Source: Micromonospora lutea
Lineage (GTDB): Bacteria > Actinomycetota > Actinomycetes > Mycobacteriales > Micromonosporaceae
DNA: 64,000 bases
Reading direction: 5' to 3'
Assembly: GCF_016863535.1 (NCBI RefSeq)
Contig: NZ_BOPB01000020.1
Coordinates: 62,001-126,000, forward strand
In this document: piece by piece, positions 1-7,777 of the stretch
Layout of the letters: every line of letters starts with the position of its first letter
Position numbering within the stretch: position 1 is the stretch's first letter
Program-made: the position numbers and the translations under genes
Notes under the pieces: model-generated
Told to the model about the DNA's origin: nothing
Databases searched by the model: none
Seen by the model: only the letters and a program-made list of their open reading frames with translations

Positions 1-49
1 AGCCTGTACGTCTGACCGGTCCCCGGTCCCGATCCAGAGGAGCACCATC

Positions 50-469
50 GTGTCCACAACCAGTGCGGGCTTCCGGCCCAGCCCCGTCGACCAGGCCGGG
101 GTGGCCGCGCTTCCCGGCCGCATCGTCTCGGCGTGGGCCCAGCACGATGCCGACGCCTTCGGCGCGGTCTTCGTCGAGGACGGCACCATGATCCTGCCGG
201 ACCTGTACCTCAAGGGCCGCGACGCCATCGTGGCCTTCATGCGTGACGCCTTCGCCGGGCCGTACCGGGGCACGACCGTCACCGGCCAGCCCATCGACAT
301 CCGCTTCCTCAACGGGGAGGTCGCCGTCGTGCTCACCGAGGGCGGTGTCCTGCTGCCCGGCGAGAACACGGTCGCGCCGGAGCGGGCGATCCGCGCCAGC
401 TGGCTGATGGTCAAGGGCGACGGCGGCTGGCAGCTCGCCGCGTACCAGAACAGCCCCGGCACCGCCTGA
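50..469 (+). CDS. SgcJ/EcaC-like NTF2-fold protein
   Basis: 139-aa protein of the SnoaL/NTF2-like superfamily, closest in character to the SgcJ/EcaC group (the TIGR02246 type). The N-terminal part contains the usual WAQHDADAFGAVFVEDGT block, followed by the beta-sheet segments LKGRDAIVAFM and the C-terminal RASWLMVKGDGGWQLAAYQN typical of this fold. The GTG start follows an AGAGGAGC ribosome-binding site by about 7 bases. Proteins of this group are conserved accessory genes in enediyne clusters and also occur in unrelated oxidoreductase contexts; their reaction is mostly unsettled. A strong hairpin follows the stop, so this is probably the last gene of an operon entering from left of the window. 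Family assignment is secure, function is not. Confidence 0.8.
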   Translation: MSTTSAGFRPSPVDQAGVAALPGRIVSAWAQHDADAFGAVFVEDGTMILPDLYLKGRDAIVAFMRDAFAGPYRGTTVTGQPIDIRFLNGEVAVVLTEGGVLLPGENTVAPERAIRASWLMVKGDGGWQLAAYQNSPGTA

Positions 470-484
470 GAGCGGGCCGCCCGT

Positions 485-524
485 GGCCACCGCGCGATCC
501 CTCCTCCGGGACCGCGCGGTGGCC
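485..524 (+). terminator. Strong hairpin after the SgcJ-like gene
   Basis: Perfect 12-bp inverted repeat GGCCACCGCGCG / CGCGCGGTGGCC (485-496 and 513-524) beginning 15 bases after the stop codon. The 16-base loop can pair further (CCC with GGG). There is no T-run, as is common for actinobacterial terminators. It lies in the 414-base stretch 470-883, which otherwise holds only a second hairpin and no credible gene. Confidence 0.65.
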
Positions 525-641
525 GCACGTCGTTCCCGGACCGCCGACGCTGACCCGCTGCACGCCCGAGGGCGCCCACGACTTCCGCCTCTCCGGCTCC
601 GTGGCGCAGACCGGTCGGCGTCCGTTCTGAGGCAAAGCGCA

Positions 642-668
642 AGGGGGCGGCCATCCCGCCCGCCCCCT
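642..668 (+). terminator. Second G+C hairpin in the intergenic stretch
   Basis: Nine-bp stem: A plus GGGGGCGG (642-650) pairs with CCGCCCCC plus T (660-668), with a 9-base loop. It may back up the first hairpin or belong to the leader of the next gene. No promoter motif is clear around it. Confidence 0.4.
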
Positions 669-883
669 CATGCACCTGCCAACACCAGTCATCTACTGCC
701 AGCAGGGCGTAAACCAATTGCAGTGCATCGATGCCTGGTGCTCACCTTCGAGGATGCTCATGCGGTGGGCGGGCGGCCCGCAGGGCACAGCGAGAGGTGC
801 CTGCCGCAGACGCCCGAATGAATGATTGCCCCACGACGCGGACCAGGGGCGAACGGCCCGACCGGCGGCAGAAGGTGGACGCG

Positions 884-1756
884 ATGGGCGAGATGCGGCG
901 GGTACCCGGCGGAATGTTCCGGCAGGGCACCCCCGAGTGGGTGCTCGACTGGCTCGACGACGCCGACCAGCCGTTGCCGCGTCTCTGGTTCGCCGACGAG
1001 ACACCCCAGTTCAGCACCGTGGTGGCGCCGTTCCGCATCGACCGGTTCCCGGTCACCGTTGGCGAGTACGCCCGGTTCGTGCGCGACACCGGCTACCGCA
1101 CGGAGGCGGAGCGGCGTGGCTTCGGTCTGGTCTACACGGAGCACGGCTGGGTGGAGCGCGACGGCGTCAGCTGGAACGCGCCCGGCGGTCCGGGCACCGG
1201 CGGGACCGAATTCGACGACCATCCCGTCGTCCACGTCTCCTTCACCGACGCCCAGGAGTTCGCCGCCTGGTGCGACAAGCGGCTGCCCACCGAGGCGGAG
1301 TGGGAGTTCGCCGCCCGCGGGCCCGACTTCCGGATCTGGCCCTGGGGCGACGAGTGGGACCCCGGGGCCGCCAACACGGCGGAACTGCACGCCGGCCCGC
1401 TGACCTCACTGGCCGCCTGGCAGCAGTGGTGGCGCGTCGAGTGCGCGCGACACGGCCCGGTGCCCCGGACCTCACCGGTGGGCGCCTTCTCCGAGCGGGG
1501 CGACAGCCCCTTCGGCTGCGCCGACATGGCCGGCAACGTCTACGAGTGGACCTCGACGTCGTCCCGGCTCTACGCGGACACCGTCCGGTGCGACCCCACG
1601 GTCGCGATGGCGATGGGCCGCTACCGCGTCATCCGGGGCGGCTCGTGGATGAACTTCCGTTACCAGGTCCGATGCAGCGAACGCATGCATGGGGACCCCG
1701 GTGGTTGGTCCAGCTTCGCGCACGGGTTCCGCTGCGCGGCCGACCTACAGCGCTGA
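884..1756 (+). CDS. FGE-like (SUMF1/EgtB/PvdO fold) protein without the FGE cysteine pair
   Basis: About 290 aa covering one complete formylglycine-generating-enzyme (SUMF1) domain: VPGGMFRQGT at the start, PFRIDRFPVTVGEYARFV, DDHPVVHVSF, then KRLPTEAEWEFAARG and ADMAGNVYEWTS. In true sulfatase-activating enzymes the segment after RGGS carries two copper-binding cysteines; here it reads RGGSWMNFRYQVRCSERM with a single displaced Cys, so classical formylglycine formation is unlikely. It lacks the N-terminal DinB domain of EgtB. ATG 884 is the best start by homology; GTG 875 or ATG 818 in the same frame are alternatives. The sulfur-carrier gene starts 8 bases after its stop, so the two are probably co-transcribed. 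The substrate is unknown. Confidence 0.75.
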   Translation: MGEMRRVPGGMFRQGTPEWVLDWLDDADQPLPRLWFADETPQFSTVVAPFRIDRFPVTVGEYARFVRDTGYRTEAERRGFGLVYTEHGWVERDGVSWNAPGGPGTGGTEFDDHPVVHVSFTDAQEFAAWCDKRLPTEAEWEFAARGPDFRIWPWGDEWDPGAANTAELHAGPLTSLAAWQQWWRVECARHGPVPRTSPVGAFSERGDSPFGCADMAGNVYEWTSTSSRLYADTVRCDPTVAMAMGRYRVIRGGSWMNFRYQVRCSERMHGDPGGWSSFAHGFRCAADLQR

Positions 1757-1764
1757 GGAGAGAC

Positions 1765-2031
1765 ATGGTCAGGATTGTGGTGCCCACCGTCTGGACGCCC
1801 CAGGGCAGGACCGACTTCGAGGGCACGCCGGGCCCGTTGGACGAGGTCATCCGGGACTTCGTCGCCCGCCATCCGGAGTTCGGCCGGCGGCTGCTCGACG
1901 CCGACGGAGCGCCCTTGCGATATGTCAACATCTGTATCGACGATGACCTGATCCCGCGCCACCAGCGGGCCGCCGCGACCGTCGGCCCCGACGCGGTCGT
2001 CACCATCCTCTCGCCGATGGCCGGCGGCTGA
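1765..2031 (+). CDS. MoaD/ThiS-like sulfur carrier protein ending in Gly-Gly
   Basis: 88-aa ubiquitin-like beta-grasp protein. It starts VRIVVPTVW, has the MoaD-type centre (FVARHPEFGRRLLDADG, then RYVNICIDDD) and ends VTILSPMAGG. The C-terminal Gly-Gly is the residue pair that E1-like enzymes adenylate and convert to thiocarboxylate in MoaD, ThiS and CysO. It has a clean GAGGAGAGA ribosome-binding site. Its stop overlaps the next start (TGATG), so it is coupled to the quinone oxidoreductase. No MoeB-like activating enzyme or MoaE partner is in the window; the only cysteine desulfurase is about 50 kb away. Position in a metabolite-type cluster suggests sulfur delivery to a small molecule (inference), as for BexX- or QbsE-type carriers. 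Confidence 0.8.
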   Translation: MVRIVVPTVWTPQGRTDFEGTPGPLDEVIRDFVARHPEFGRRLLDADGAPLRYVNICIDDDLIPRHQRAAATVGPDAVVTILSPMAGG

Positions 2032-3041
2032 TGGGGGCCGGCGAGCGGCCACCGGCAGAGTCCGACGACGCGGTGCGACGGGTGGTGATGGACGCGTACG
2101 GACCGCCCGACGTCCTCACCCTCCGCGAGGTGCGCCTGCCCCCGGTGGCGGCCGGTGAGGTACTCGTCCGAGTCGCGGCGGCCGGCGTCAATGTCGTCGA
2201 CCTCTACCAGCGCAGCGGCACGTACCAGGTGGCCCTGCCGTTCACTCCGGGCATCGAGGGCAGCGGCACGGTGCTGCGGGTCGGTGCCGACGTGACCGGC
2301 CTCGTCCCGGGGGACCGGGTCGGCTGGATGGGACAACCCGGGGCGTACGCCACGCACTGTCTGGTGCCGGCGGCCCGCCTGGTGCCGGTGCCCGACGGGT
2401 TGAGCCTGACGGGGGCGGCCGCACTCCTCATCCAGGGCATGACCGCACACCTGCTCGCTACCGAGGTGTACCCGCTGGGCGACGGTGTCGTCTGTGTGGT
2501 GCACTCGGCCGCCGGCGGGGTCGGCGGTCTGCTCTGCCAGCTGGCCGCCCGGCGGGGTGCGACCGTGATCGGGACGGTCTCCCGGGACGACAAGTCGGCC
2601 GCCGCGTCGACCGCCGGCGCACACCACGTCGTCAACTACCGCACGACCTCCTTCGCCGCCCGGGTACGGGACATCACCGGCGGCCGGGGAGCGGACGTGG
2701 TGTATGACGCGGTCGGCCGGGACACCTTCACCGACGGCCTGGCCTGCCTGCGACCGGGCGGTGCCATGGTCCTCTACGGACAGGCCAGCGGGGCGGTCGA
2801 CCCGGTGGACCCGGCGCTGCTGAACTCGCTCGGCTCGCTGTTCCTGACCAAGGCGTCGTTGAGTCACTACGACCGCACCCCCGACCAGACCCGCCGGCGC
2901 GCCGCCGCCGTCTTCGACGAGGTGCTCGCCGGTCGGCTGCGGATCCGTACGCACGCCACGTTCCCGCTGTCGGCCGCCCCGGCGGCCCACGAGGCGCTGG
3001 CGTCGCGTCGCACGGTCGGCAAGATCCTGCTACTGCCCTGA
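2031..3041 (+). CDS. NAD(P)H:quinone oxidoreductase (MDR family)
   Basis: 336-aa zinc-free medium-chain dehydrogenase/reductase of the quinone oxidoreductase type. Seen: an N-terminal GroES-like domain (MDAYGPPDVLTLREV, then AAGVNVVDLYQRSGTYQ), the catalytic-domain signature PFTPGIEGSGTV, and the nucleotide-binding segment HSAAGGVGGLLCQLAARRGATVIG. The structural zinc cysteines of alcohol dehydrogenases are absent. The ATG overlaps the stop of the sulfur-carrier gene; GTG 2073 would give a more family-typical N-terminus. Likely reduces a quinone or enone intermediate using NADPH. Confidence 0.85.
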   Translation: MGAGERPPAESDDAVRRVVMDAYGPPDVLTLREVRLPPVAAGEVLVRVAAAGVNVVDLYQRSGTYQVALPFTPGIEGSGTVLRVGADVTGLVPGDRVGWMGQPGAYATHCLVPAARLVPVPDGLSLTGAAALLIQGMTAHLLATEVYPLGDGVVCVVHSAAGGVGGLLCQLAARRGATVIGTVSRDDKSAAASTAGAHHVVNYRTTSFAARVRDITGGRGADVVYDAVGRDTFTDGLACLRPGGAMVLYGQASGAVDPVDPALLNSLGSLFLTKASLSHYDRTPDQTRRRAAAVFDEVLAGRLRIRTHATFPLSAAPAAHEALASRRTVGKILLLP

Positions 3042-3165
3042 CCGGCCGCGGGCTGGCCGGCGCGGCCGGTCCGACGGCCGACGTCCCGGGGAGGCCGCGA
3101 CGGCACCCGGTCCGCCGGTACGCCACGGCCCGCCACGGGCGTCGCCCGAACTGATGGGAGAACTC

Positions 3166-4230
3166 GTGAAGGCCCTGGTGTTGTCCGGAGGATCGGGCAC
3201 CCGCCTCCGACCGCTCAGCCACTCGCTGCCCAAGCAGTTGGTCCCGCTGGCCAACCAGCCGTTGCTCGCCCACGTGCTGCGTGGCGTCCGTGACCTCGGG
3301 ATCACCGAGGTCGGCATGGTCGTCGGCGCCGGGGAGGAGCAGATCAGACAGGCGTTCGGCGATGGCTCCGGGCACGGCGTAACGATCACCTATCTGCCGC
3401 AGGACGCGCCGCGCGGGCTCGCCCACGCGGTGCGGATCGCCCGGCAGTACCTCGGCGACGCGGACTTCCTACTCCACCTCGGCGACAACCTGCTGCCCGA
3501 CGGGCTCGGCGATCCGGCGATGGAGTTCCGCCGTCGGCGGGCCGGCGCCCACCTGCTGGTGCAGAAGGTCACCGACCCGCGGCCGTACGGCGTGGTGGAG
3601 CTGGACCGCGTCGGCCGGGTGATCCGGCTGGTGGAGAAGCCCCGACACCCGCGCAGTGACCTCGCCCTCCTCGGCGCCTGCTTCCTCACGCCGGTCGTGC
3701 ACCAGGCGGTCGAGGCGATCCGCCCGGGGCCGCGCGGCGAGCTGGAGCTGACCGACGCCGTGCAGTGGCTGGTGGACCAGGGGGTCATCGTCCGCGCGAG
3801 CGAGTACGCCGGCTACTGGCGGGACATCGCCGACAGCGGTGACGTGCTCGCCGGCAACCGGCACCTGCTGGCGACGGTCGAGCCCGACCGAGGCGGAGTC
3901 GTCGACCCGTTCAGCGTCCTCGGCCCCCGGGTACGGGTGGAAACCGGTGCCCGGGTGATCCGCAGCCACGTCGAGGGTCCGGCGATCATCGGTGCCGGAT
4001 CGGTGATCGACGGCACTCACCTGGGTCCCTACACCTCAATCGGCCGGAACTGCGTCATCCGCGACAGCGAGCTGTCCGGCTCGGTGGTCATGGACGAGGC
4101 GCGGATATCGGGGGTGCGCCGGCTGGTCGACTCGATCGTCGGTCGGGCCGCGACGATCGGCCGTGGCGATCCGCGTGCCGGCTGCCGGGTCGTCTGCGGC
4201 GACCACAGCCGCGTCGAGATCCCCGAATAG
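3166..4230 (+). CDS. Glucose-1-phosphate thymidylyltransferase, long (StrD-like) type
   Basis: 354 aa. Makes dTDP-glucose from glucose-1-phosphate and dTTP, the first step to dTDP-deoxysugars. The N-terminal nucleotidyltransferase signature LSGGSGTRLRPLSHSLPKQL is intact, followed by GDNLLPDG, EKPRHPRSDLALLG and YWRDIADSGDVL. From about residue 245 there is a left-handed beta-helix (hexapeptide repeats), which marks the long form found in antibiotic clusters rather than the short primary RmlA. GTG 3166 is chosen because GGGAG sits 5 bases upstream and gives the usual MKALVLSGG start. No other deoxysugar genes are in the window, so partners must be elsewhere, perhaps left of base 1. Confidence 0.88.
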   Translation: MKALVLSGGSGTRLRPLSHSLPKQLVPLANQPLLAHVLRGVRDLGITEVGMVVGAGEEQIRQAFGDGSGHGVTITYLPQDAPRGLAHAVRIARQYLGDADFLLHLGDNLLPDGLGDPAMEFRRRRAGAHLLVQKVTDPRPYGVVELDRVGRVIRLVEKPRHPRSDLALLGACFLTPVVHQAVEAIRPGPRGELELTDAVQWLVDQGVIVRASEYAGYWRDIADSGDVLAGNRHLLATVEPDRGGVVDPFSVLGPRVRVETGARVIRSHVEGPAIIGAGSVIDGTHLGPYTSIGRNCVIRDSELSGSVVMDEARISGVRRLVDSIVGRAATIGRGDPRAGCRVVCGDHSRVEIPE

Positions 4231-4252
4231 GCCGGTCAGCCCCGCTCGGCGA

Positions 4253-4284
4253 ACGGCCGCGCCCGGTTTACCGGGCGCGGCCGT
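4253..4284. terminator. Bidirectional terminator between convergent genes
   Basis: Fourteen-bp perfect stem with a 4-base loop TTTA. The arm GGCCGCGCCCGG (4255-4266) pairs with CCGGGCGCGGCC (4271-4282), and two more outer pairs extend it. It sits between the thymidylyltransferase (+) and the acyltransferase (-), so it can stop transcription from both sides. Confidence 0.8.
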
Positions 4285-4299
4285 CGGTCCGACTGGCGG

Positions 4300-5529
4300 T
4301 CAGCTCGACCGGCCGCCACCGGTGGCATCGGGGAGCGGCTGCGCCGGACGAACCGGCCGGTCGACGCCCCGGCGCGGCCGCGACCAGCGGCGCATCGCCG
4401 GCTGCTCGACCAGCGCGTAGAGGATCGACGCCAGGACCAGGCAGAGCAGATACGTCGCGACCAGCACCGCGATGCCGGTACCCAGATCGAACGTCACGCG
4501 GCTGTACATGCCCGAGACACCGTTCTCGCCGCTGAACGCCGCGTGGACCATGAACATCACGGTGATGTGGATGACGAAGAAGGCATACATCCGATCGCCC
4601 AGCCACACCATCAGACTGCTGTTCATCAGCGTCCGCCGCCCGTGGACGTCGGCCATCGCGAAGGCGGGGATCAGCAGCGCCATCGGGATGAGCGGGACGA
4701 AGGTGTACCCGTAGAAGATCGGCACGTCGAGCGTGACCAGGTACGCGCCGACAGTGAGCAGAGCGGCGGGCAGGGCGCGCAGGCCGATCCACCGGCCGGT
4801 GAGCACGATGCGCGCCATGATGATGCCGACCACGAACTCCAGGGCCCGGGTCAGCGGGAAGTAGAAGCCGAACCAGTGCTGGGGCCAGGACACCTCGGGG
4901 GCGACCATCGACGGTGGGTGGTCCGGCAGGAAGGCGTTGGCGAACACCGGGATGAGCGCCGCCACGGCCGTCACGCCGATCGCCCAGGCCCACAGCCGGC
5001 TCGGCGAGATCTTCTTGACCAGGACGTAGAGCAGCGGGAACGCCGCGTACGCGAGCACGTCGATGTTGGCCGACCACATCGGACCGTTGAGATTGCCGAA
5101 CAGGAACGACTCGGTCGGGAACCAGGAGCTGATCAGGAACAACCCGGCCAACGCCTCGGCCGCCTTGATGGGCGCACCGGTGGGGATCAGCAGGACCAGC
5201 AGGATGGCGTACACCACCACGTGGTTGGGGAAGAGCTTGAAGAAGCGACGACGCCAGAACGACCGGGCGTTGTCGGTCGACGACGCCATCCAGGTCACCA
5301 CGAAACCGGTCAGGACGAAGAAGTAGGCGAGACCGAACATCCCGGCGTTGGCGCCGTACTGGACGTAGTTGAGCATCACCTGGGGGTCGGTGAACAGACC
5401 CAGGGCGAGCCCGTGGGTGAAGAACACCGACAGGCCGGCGAGGGCCCGAAGCCCCGTGAGCGACGGCAGGCGGGTACCGCCGATTCCCGGAGGGCTCTCC
5501 GGCCGTGCTCCGGGTTGGGTGATCGTCAT
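4300..5529 (-). CDS. Membrane acyltransferase (OafA/YrhL, acyltransferase-3 family)
   Basis: 409-aa multi-pass membrane protein. The family hallmark is at the N-terminus: LRALAGLSVFFTHG, with the His proposed to be catalytic in this family, then AYFFVLTGFVVTW and the basic loop FWRRRFFKLFPNH. About ten hydrophobic segments follow. Such enzymes transfer acyl groups to sugars or natural-product hydroxyls. ATG 5529 is preferred because GGAGG lies 8 bases upstream; a GTG three codons earlier overlaps that site. It is followed on the same strand by nothing before the terminator, and is preceded by the FAD monooxygenase gene, so both may serve tailoring in the same cluster (inference). Confidence 0.85.
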   Translation of the reverse strand: MTITQPGARPESPPGIGGTRLPSLTGLRALAGLSVFFTHGLALGLFTDPQVMLNYVQYGANAGMFGLAYFFVLTGFVVTWMASSTDNARSFWRRRFFKLFPNHVVVYAILLVLLIPTGAPIKAAEALAGLFLISSWFPTESFLFGNLNGPMWSANIDVLAYAAFPLLYVLVKKISPSRLWAWAIGVTAVAALIPVFANAFLPDHPPSMVAPEVSWPQHWFGFYFPLTRALEFVVGIIMARIVLTGRWIGLRALPAALLTVGAYLVTLDVPIFYGYTFVPLIPMALLIPAFAMADVHGRRTLMNSSLMVWLGDRMYAFFVIHITVMFMVHAAFSGENGVSGMYSRVTFDLGTGIAVLVATYLLCLVLASILYALVEQPAMRRWSRPRRGVDRPVRPAQPLPDATGGGRSS

Positions 5530-5664
5530 GGAGTGCACCTCCGGGTGGGAACGTCCGTCGGTACCGCCGACGGTCGGGAATGGGGGCAGGGGCGACGTTC
5601 GCCGGCGGCTCTCGACGGCCCGGCGACGTCGCCGGCGTCGCGGTGGTCGCTCGGCCGGCGTCGC

Positions 5665-6996
5665 TCAGGCCGCGGTACGCGAGTTGCGTAGTACGCGCAG
5701 CACCATGCTCGGCCGCATCAGCGCCTCGATCGGGTCGACGAGGCCGGCCGAGCGCATGAACTGCTCGGTCACCGCGGCGTCCCGGGTAGCCGCAACCTGG
5801 ACGCGGTACATGTAGGCCTGGATCAGCTTGAGCATCGGGGTCCGCTGACCCTCGACGCCGGGGAAGCTGAGGTTGATGCCCTCGGTCATGTCCCAGGCCG
5901 GGTCGATGATTCGCCCGACCTCCCGCATGAACTCCAGCGAATCCGGTGCCTGGCCGCGTCGTAGCGTGTCGCGTAGCGCAAGGGCCTGTAGCGCGGCGAG
6001 GCTCTGCGCCTGGGCGAAGACCGGGTTCGGGGTGCAGACGGCATCGCCGAGCACGATCAGCCGCTCGGGCAGCCGCGCCATCCGGTCGTAGCGGCGCCGC
6101 AGCGTGGTCGGGAACCGGAACAGCACCGGGTCGTTGAGCGGCTCGGCCTCGACGACCGCCTCGTGGATCTCCTTGGCGGCCAGCGTCTTGACGAAGGCGT
6201 TGAACCCGTCGGGATCGGTGGGCGGATGGTCACCGAGCAGACCGTAGGCGGTCAACTCGACCAAACCGCTGTCCGTCTTGGTGAAGATGGCGCCGCGGGG
6301 CAGCCCAGGGTTCGCCACCGCGATGATCGAATGGTCGGTGCCGAACGGGTCGGTCCGCAACCGGTAGTGCCGGGTCACGTAGCCCAACCCGATCTTGGTG
6401 CCCTCCTCCTCGACGCGCGGGTAGCCCATGGCCTCCAACCACAGCGGGGTACGGGAACCGCGGCCGGTGGCGTCGACGATCAGGTCCGCCTCCAGCGTCT
6501 CCTCCGCGCCGCCGTCGCGCCGCTGCACCCGTGCCCCGGTCACCCGGGACCGGTCCGGCGACGTGGCCAGCCCGGTGATGTCGTACCGCTCCATGAAGGT
6601 GACGTTGCCGAGCGCCTGCACCCGCTCCCGAACGTGCGCCTCCATGATCGGGCGGCGGGCGCCAACGTTGGTCAGGCCCGCCCGCACCTGCTTGAGCGGC
6701 TTGCCGTTGAAGTACCAGCGCACCGTGCCGGACAGGTCGGTCTGCGGGCACCCGGCACTGATCATCTGTGCGGTGATCTCGGGAAAGAGCTCCTCCATGG
6801 CGCGCGCGCCCCGGGCGAGCAGCCCGTTGATGTGGCGCGCCTGCGGCGCCCCACGGCGCGCCTCACGTACCCCGAGGAGCTCGTCGCGGTCGACGATGAT
6901 GACCTCGCGGTAGCTCTCGGACAGCGCGCTGGTGGCGAACAGTGCGGTTATGCTGCCACCCAGCACGACCGCGCGTTCTCCGACGAATCTGTTCAT
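5665..6996 (-). CDS. FAD-dependent monooxygenase/oxidoreductase
   Basis: 443 aa. Group-A flavoprotein monooxygenase fold: FAD-binding start RAVVLGGSITALFATSAL, then RRGAPQARHINGLLARG, DLIVDATGRGSRTP, and the GD motif in LIVLGDAVCTPNPVFAQAQS. ATG 6996 follows GGGAGA at about 8 bases. It is clearly paralogous to the protein at 21253-22629: both share the PRRGAP...H...GL.ARG block, ATGRGSRTP and the C-terminal MRPSM(V) segment. An AT-richer dyad (7022-7051) lies just upstream, a candidate operator. Substrate unknown; hydroxylation of an aromatic or polyketide product is the family expectation. Confidence 0.85.
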   Translation of the reverse strand: MNRFVGERAVVLGGSITALFATSALSESYREVIIVDRDELLGVREARRGAPQARHINGLLARGARAMEELFPEITAQMISAGCPQTDLSGTVRWYFNGKPLKQVRAGLTNVGARRPIMEAHVRERVQALGNVTFMERYDITGLATSPDRSRVTGARVQRRDGGAEETLEADLIVDATGRGSRTPLWLEAMGYPRVEEEGTKIGLGYVTRHYRLRTDPFGTDHSIIAVANPGLPRGAIFTKTDSGLVELTAYGLLGDHPPTDPDGFNAFVKTLAAKEIHEAVVEAEPLNDPVLFRFPTTLRRRYDRMARLPERLIVLGDAVCTPNPVFAQAQSLAALQALALRDTLRRGQAPDSLEFMREVGRIIDPAWDMTEGINLSFPGVEGQRTPMLKLIQAYMYRVQVAATRDAAVTEQFMRSAGLVDPIEALMRPSMVLRVLRNSRTAA

Positions 6997-7021
6997 GAAC
7001 GGTCGTCTCCCTTGTGTGATG

Positions 7022-7051
7022 AACGATTTCGGCGACGTCACGAAAATCGTT
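7022..7051 (-). promoter_or_regulatory. Inverted repeat upstream of the FAD monooxygenase gene
   Basis: Eight-bp arms AACGATTT (7022-7029) and AAATCGTT (7044-7051), about 25-55 bases upstream of the ATG on the minus strand. It is unusually A+T-rich for this DNA. It is a plausible operator within the 341-base gap 6997-7337, which holds no credible gene. The regulator is unknown; the ArsR-type gene just upstream is an obvious candidate. Confidence 0.4.
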
Positions 7052-7337
7052 TCGGTGCCTGGGCGGGATCGGCTCGACATCCAGGCTTGCTCTGTGTGGG
7101 ATCGTGTCAGCCGGTGTGGTCGCCGGGCATCTCCCTGACTGCCCTTGCCGGCGGGAAGACCCGCTGGTCATGGCCGGGACGGCTCGGCGGGGGACGGGCG
7201 GCGGAAAAGCACGCCGAAAAGCCGCGGGAATGTGACCGCGAACCTCCGGCCGACTGCCCGTTCGATGGCCGTGTCGCCAGGGTCCGTAAACCGTCCGCAC
7301 CCGTCCCCGCACCGCTGGCCGAGGAGACGGTGAAGGT

Positions 7338-7682
7338 CTACAGAATGACGTCGGGTGTCGCCTCGGCCGGCCGGACCGGACCGTCGCCGGGGCCACCGGC
7401 GCCCTCGCCGGATTCGGTGACGAACTCCCGCAGCCAGCTCACCGCCGTCCACAGCGGTGTGGTGTCCAGCCGGCAGGGCCGCCGCTGGGCGTCCTGCCGC
7501 CGTCGGACGAGCCCGGCGCGCTCCAGCACCCGCAGGTGGCGACTCACCGCGGGCATCGTCATTGCGAACGGGGCGGCGAGTTCGGTCACGGTGGCCTCGC
7601 CACGGGCCAGCCGGGAGAGGATCGCCCGCCGGGTCGGGTCGGCCAACGCCGCCATGATCCGGCTGAGTTCGTCGGTTGCCAC
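7338..7682 (-). CDS. ArsR-family winged-helix regulator
   Basis: 114 aa. A complete ArsR-type winged helix-turn-helix occupies the first 80 residues: SRIMAALADPTRRAILSRL, the recognition-helix region FAMTMPAVSRHLRVLERAGLV, then a wing with RRRQDAQRRPCRL. No CxC or other metal-sensing motif is visible, so it is probably not a metal sensor. The GTG start has GGAAGG about 9 bases upstream. It lies downstream of the UbiD operon on the same strand, with a 20-bp palindrome in the gap. It may autoregulate and control the neighbouring genes. Confidence 0.85.
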   Translation of the reverse strand: MATDELSRIMAALADPTRRAILSRLARGEATVTELAAPFAMTMPAVSRHLRVLERAGLVRRRQDAQRRPCRLDTTPLWTAVSWLREFVTESGEGAGGPGDGPVRPAEATPDVIL

Positions 7683-7740
7683 AGCTGCTGACCTTCCGTT
7701 CACAGGCGGGATGGCCGGGGGCACCCGGCCACCGACAGCG

Positions 7741-7760
7741 GGGTCACGCCGCCGTGACCC
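7741..7760. promoter_or_regulatory. 20-bp perfect palindrome between ubiD-like and arsR-like genes
   Basis: GGGTCACG, CCGC spacer, CGTGACCC. It lies 18 bases past the UbiD stop and about 60 bases before the ArsR-type start. It could be an ArsR-type operator or a small terminator; the short stem and position fit both. Confidence 0.45.
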
Positions 7761-7777
7761 GGCCGGCGGGCGGGTGT

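Noticed and set aside
4543..5691. Long open frame opposite the acyltransferase gene
   Set aside because: Charged, low-complexity His/Glu/Arg-rich translation typical of an antisense frame in G+C-rich DNA; the acyltransferase on the other strand is clear.
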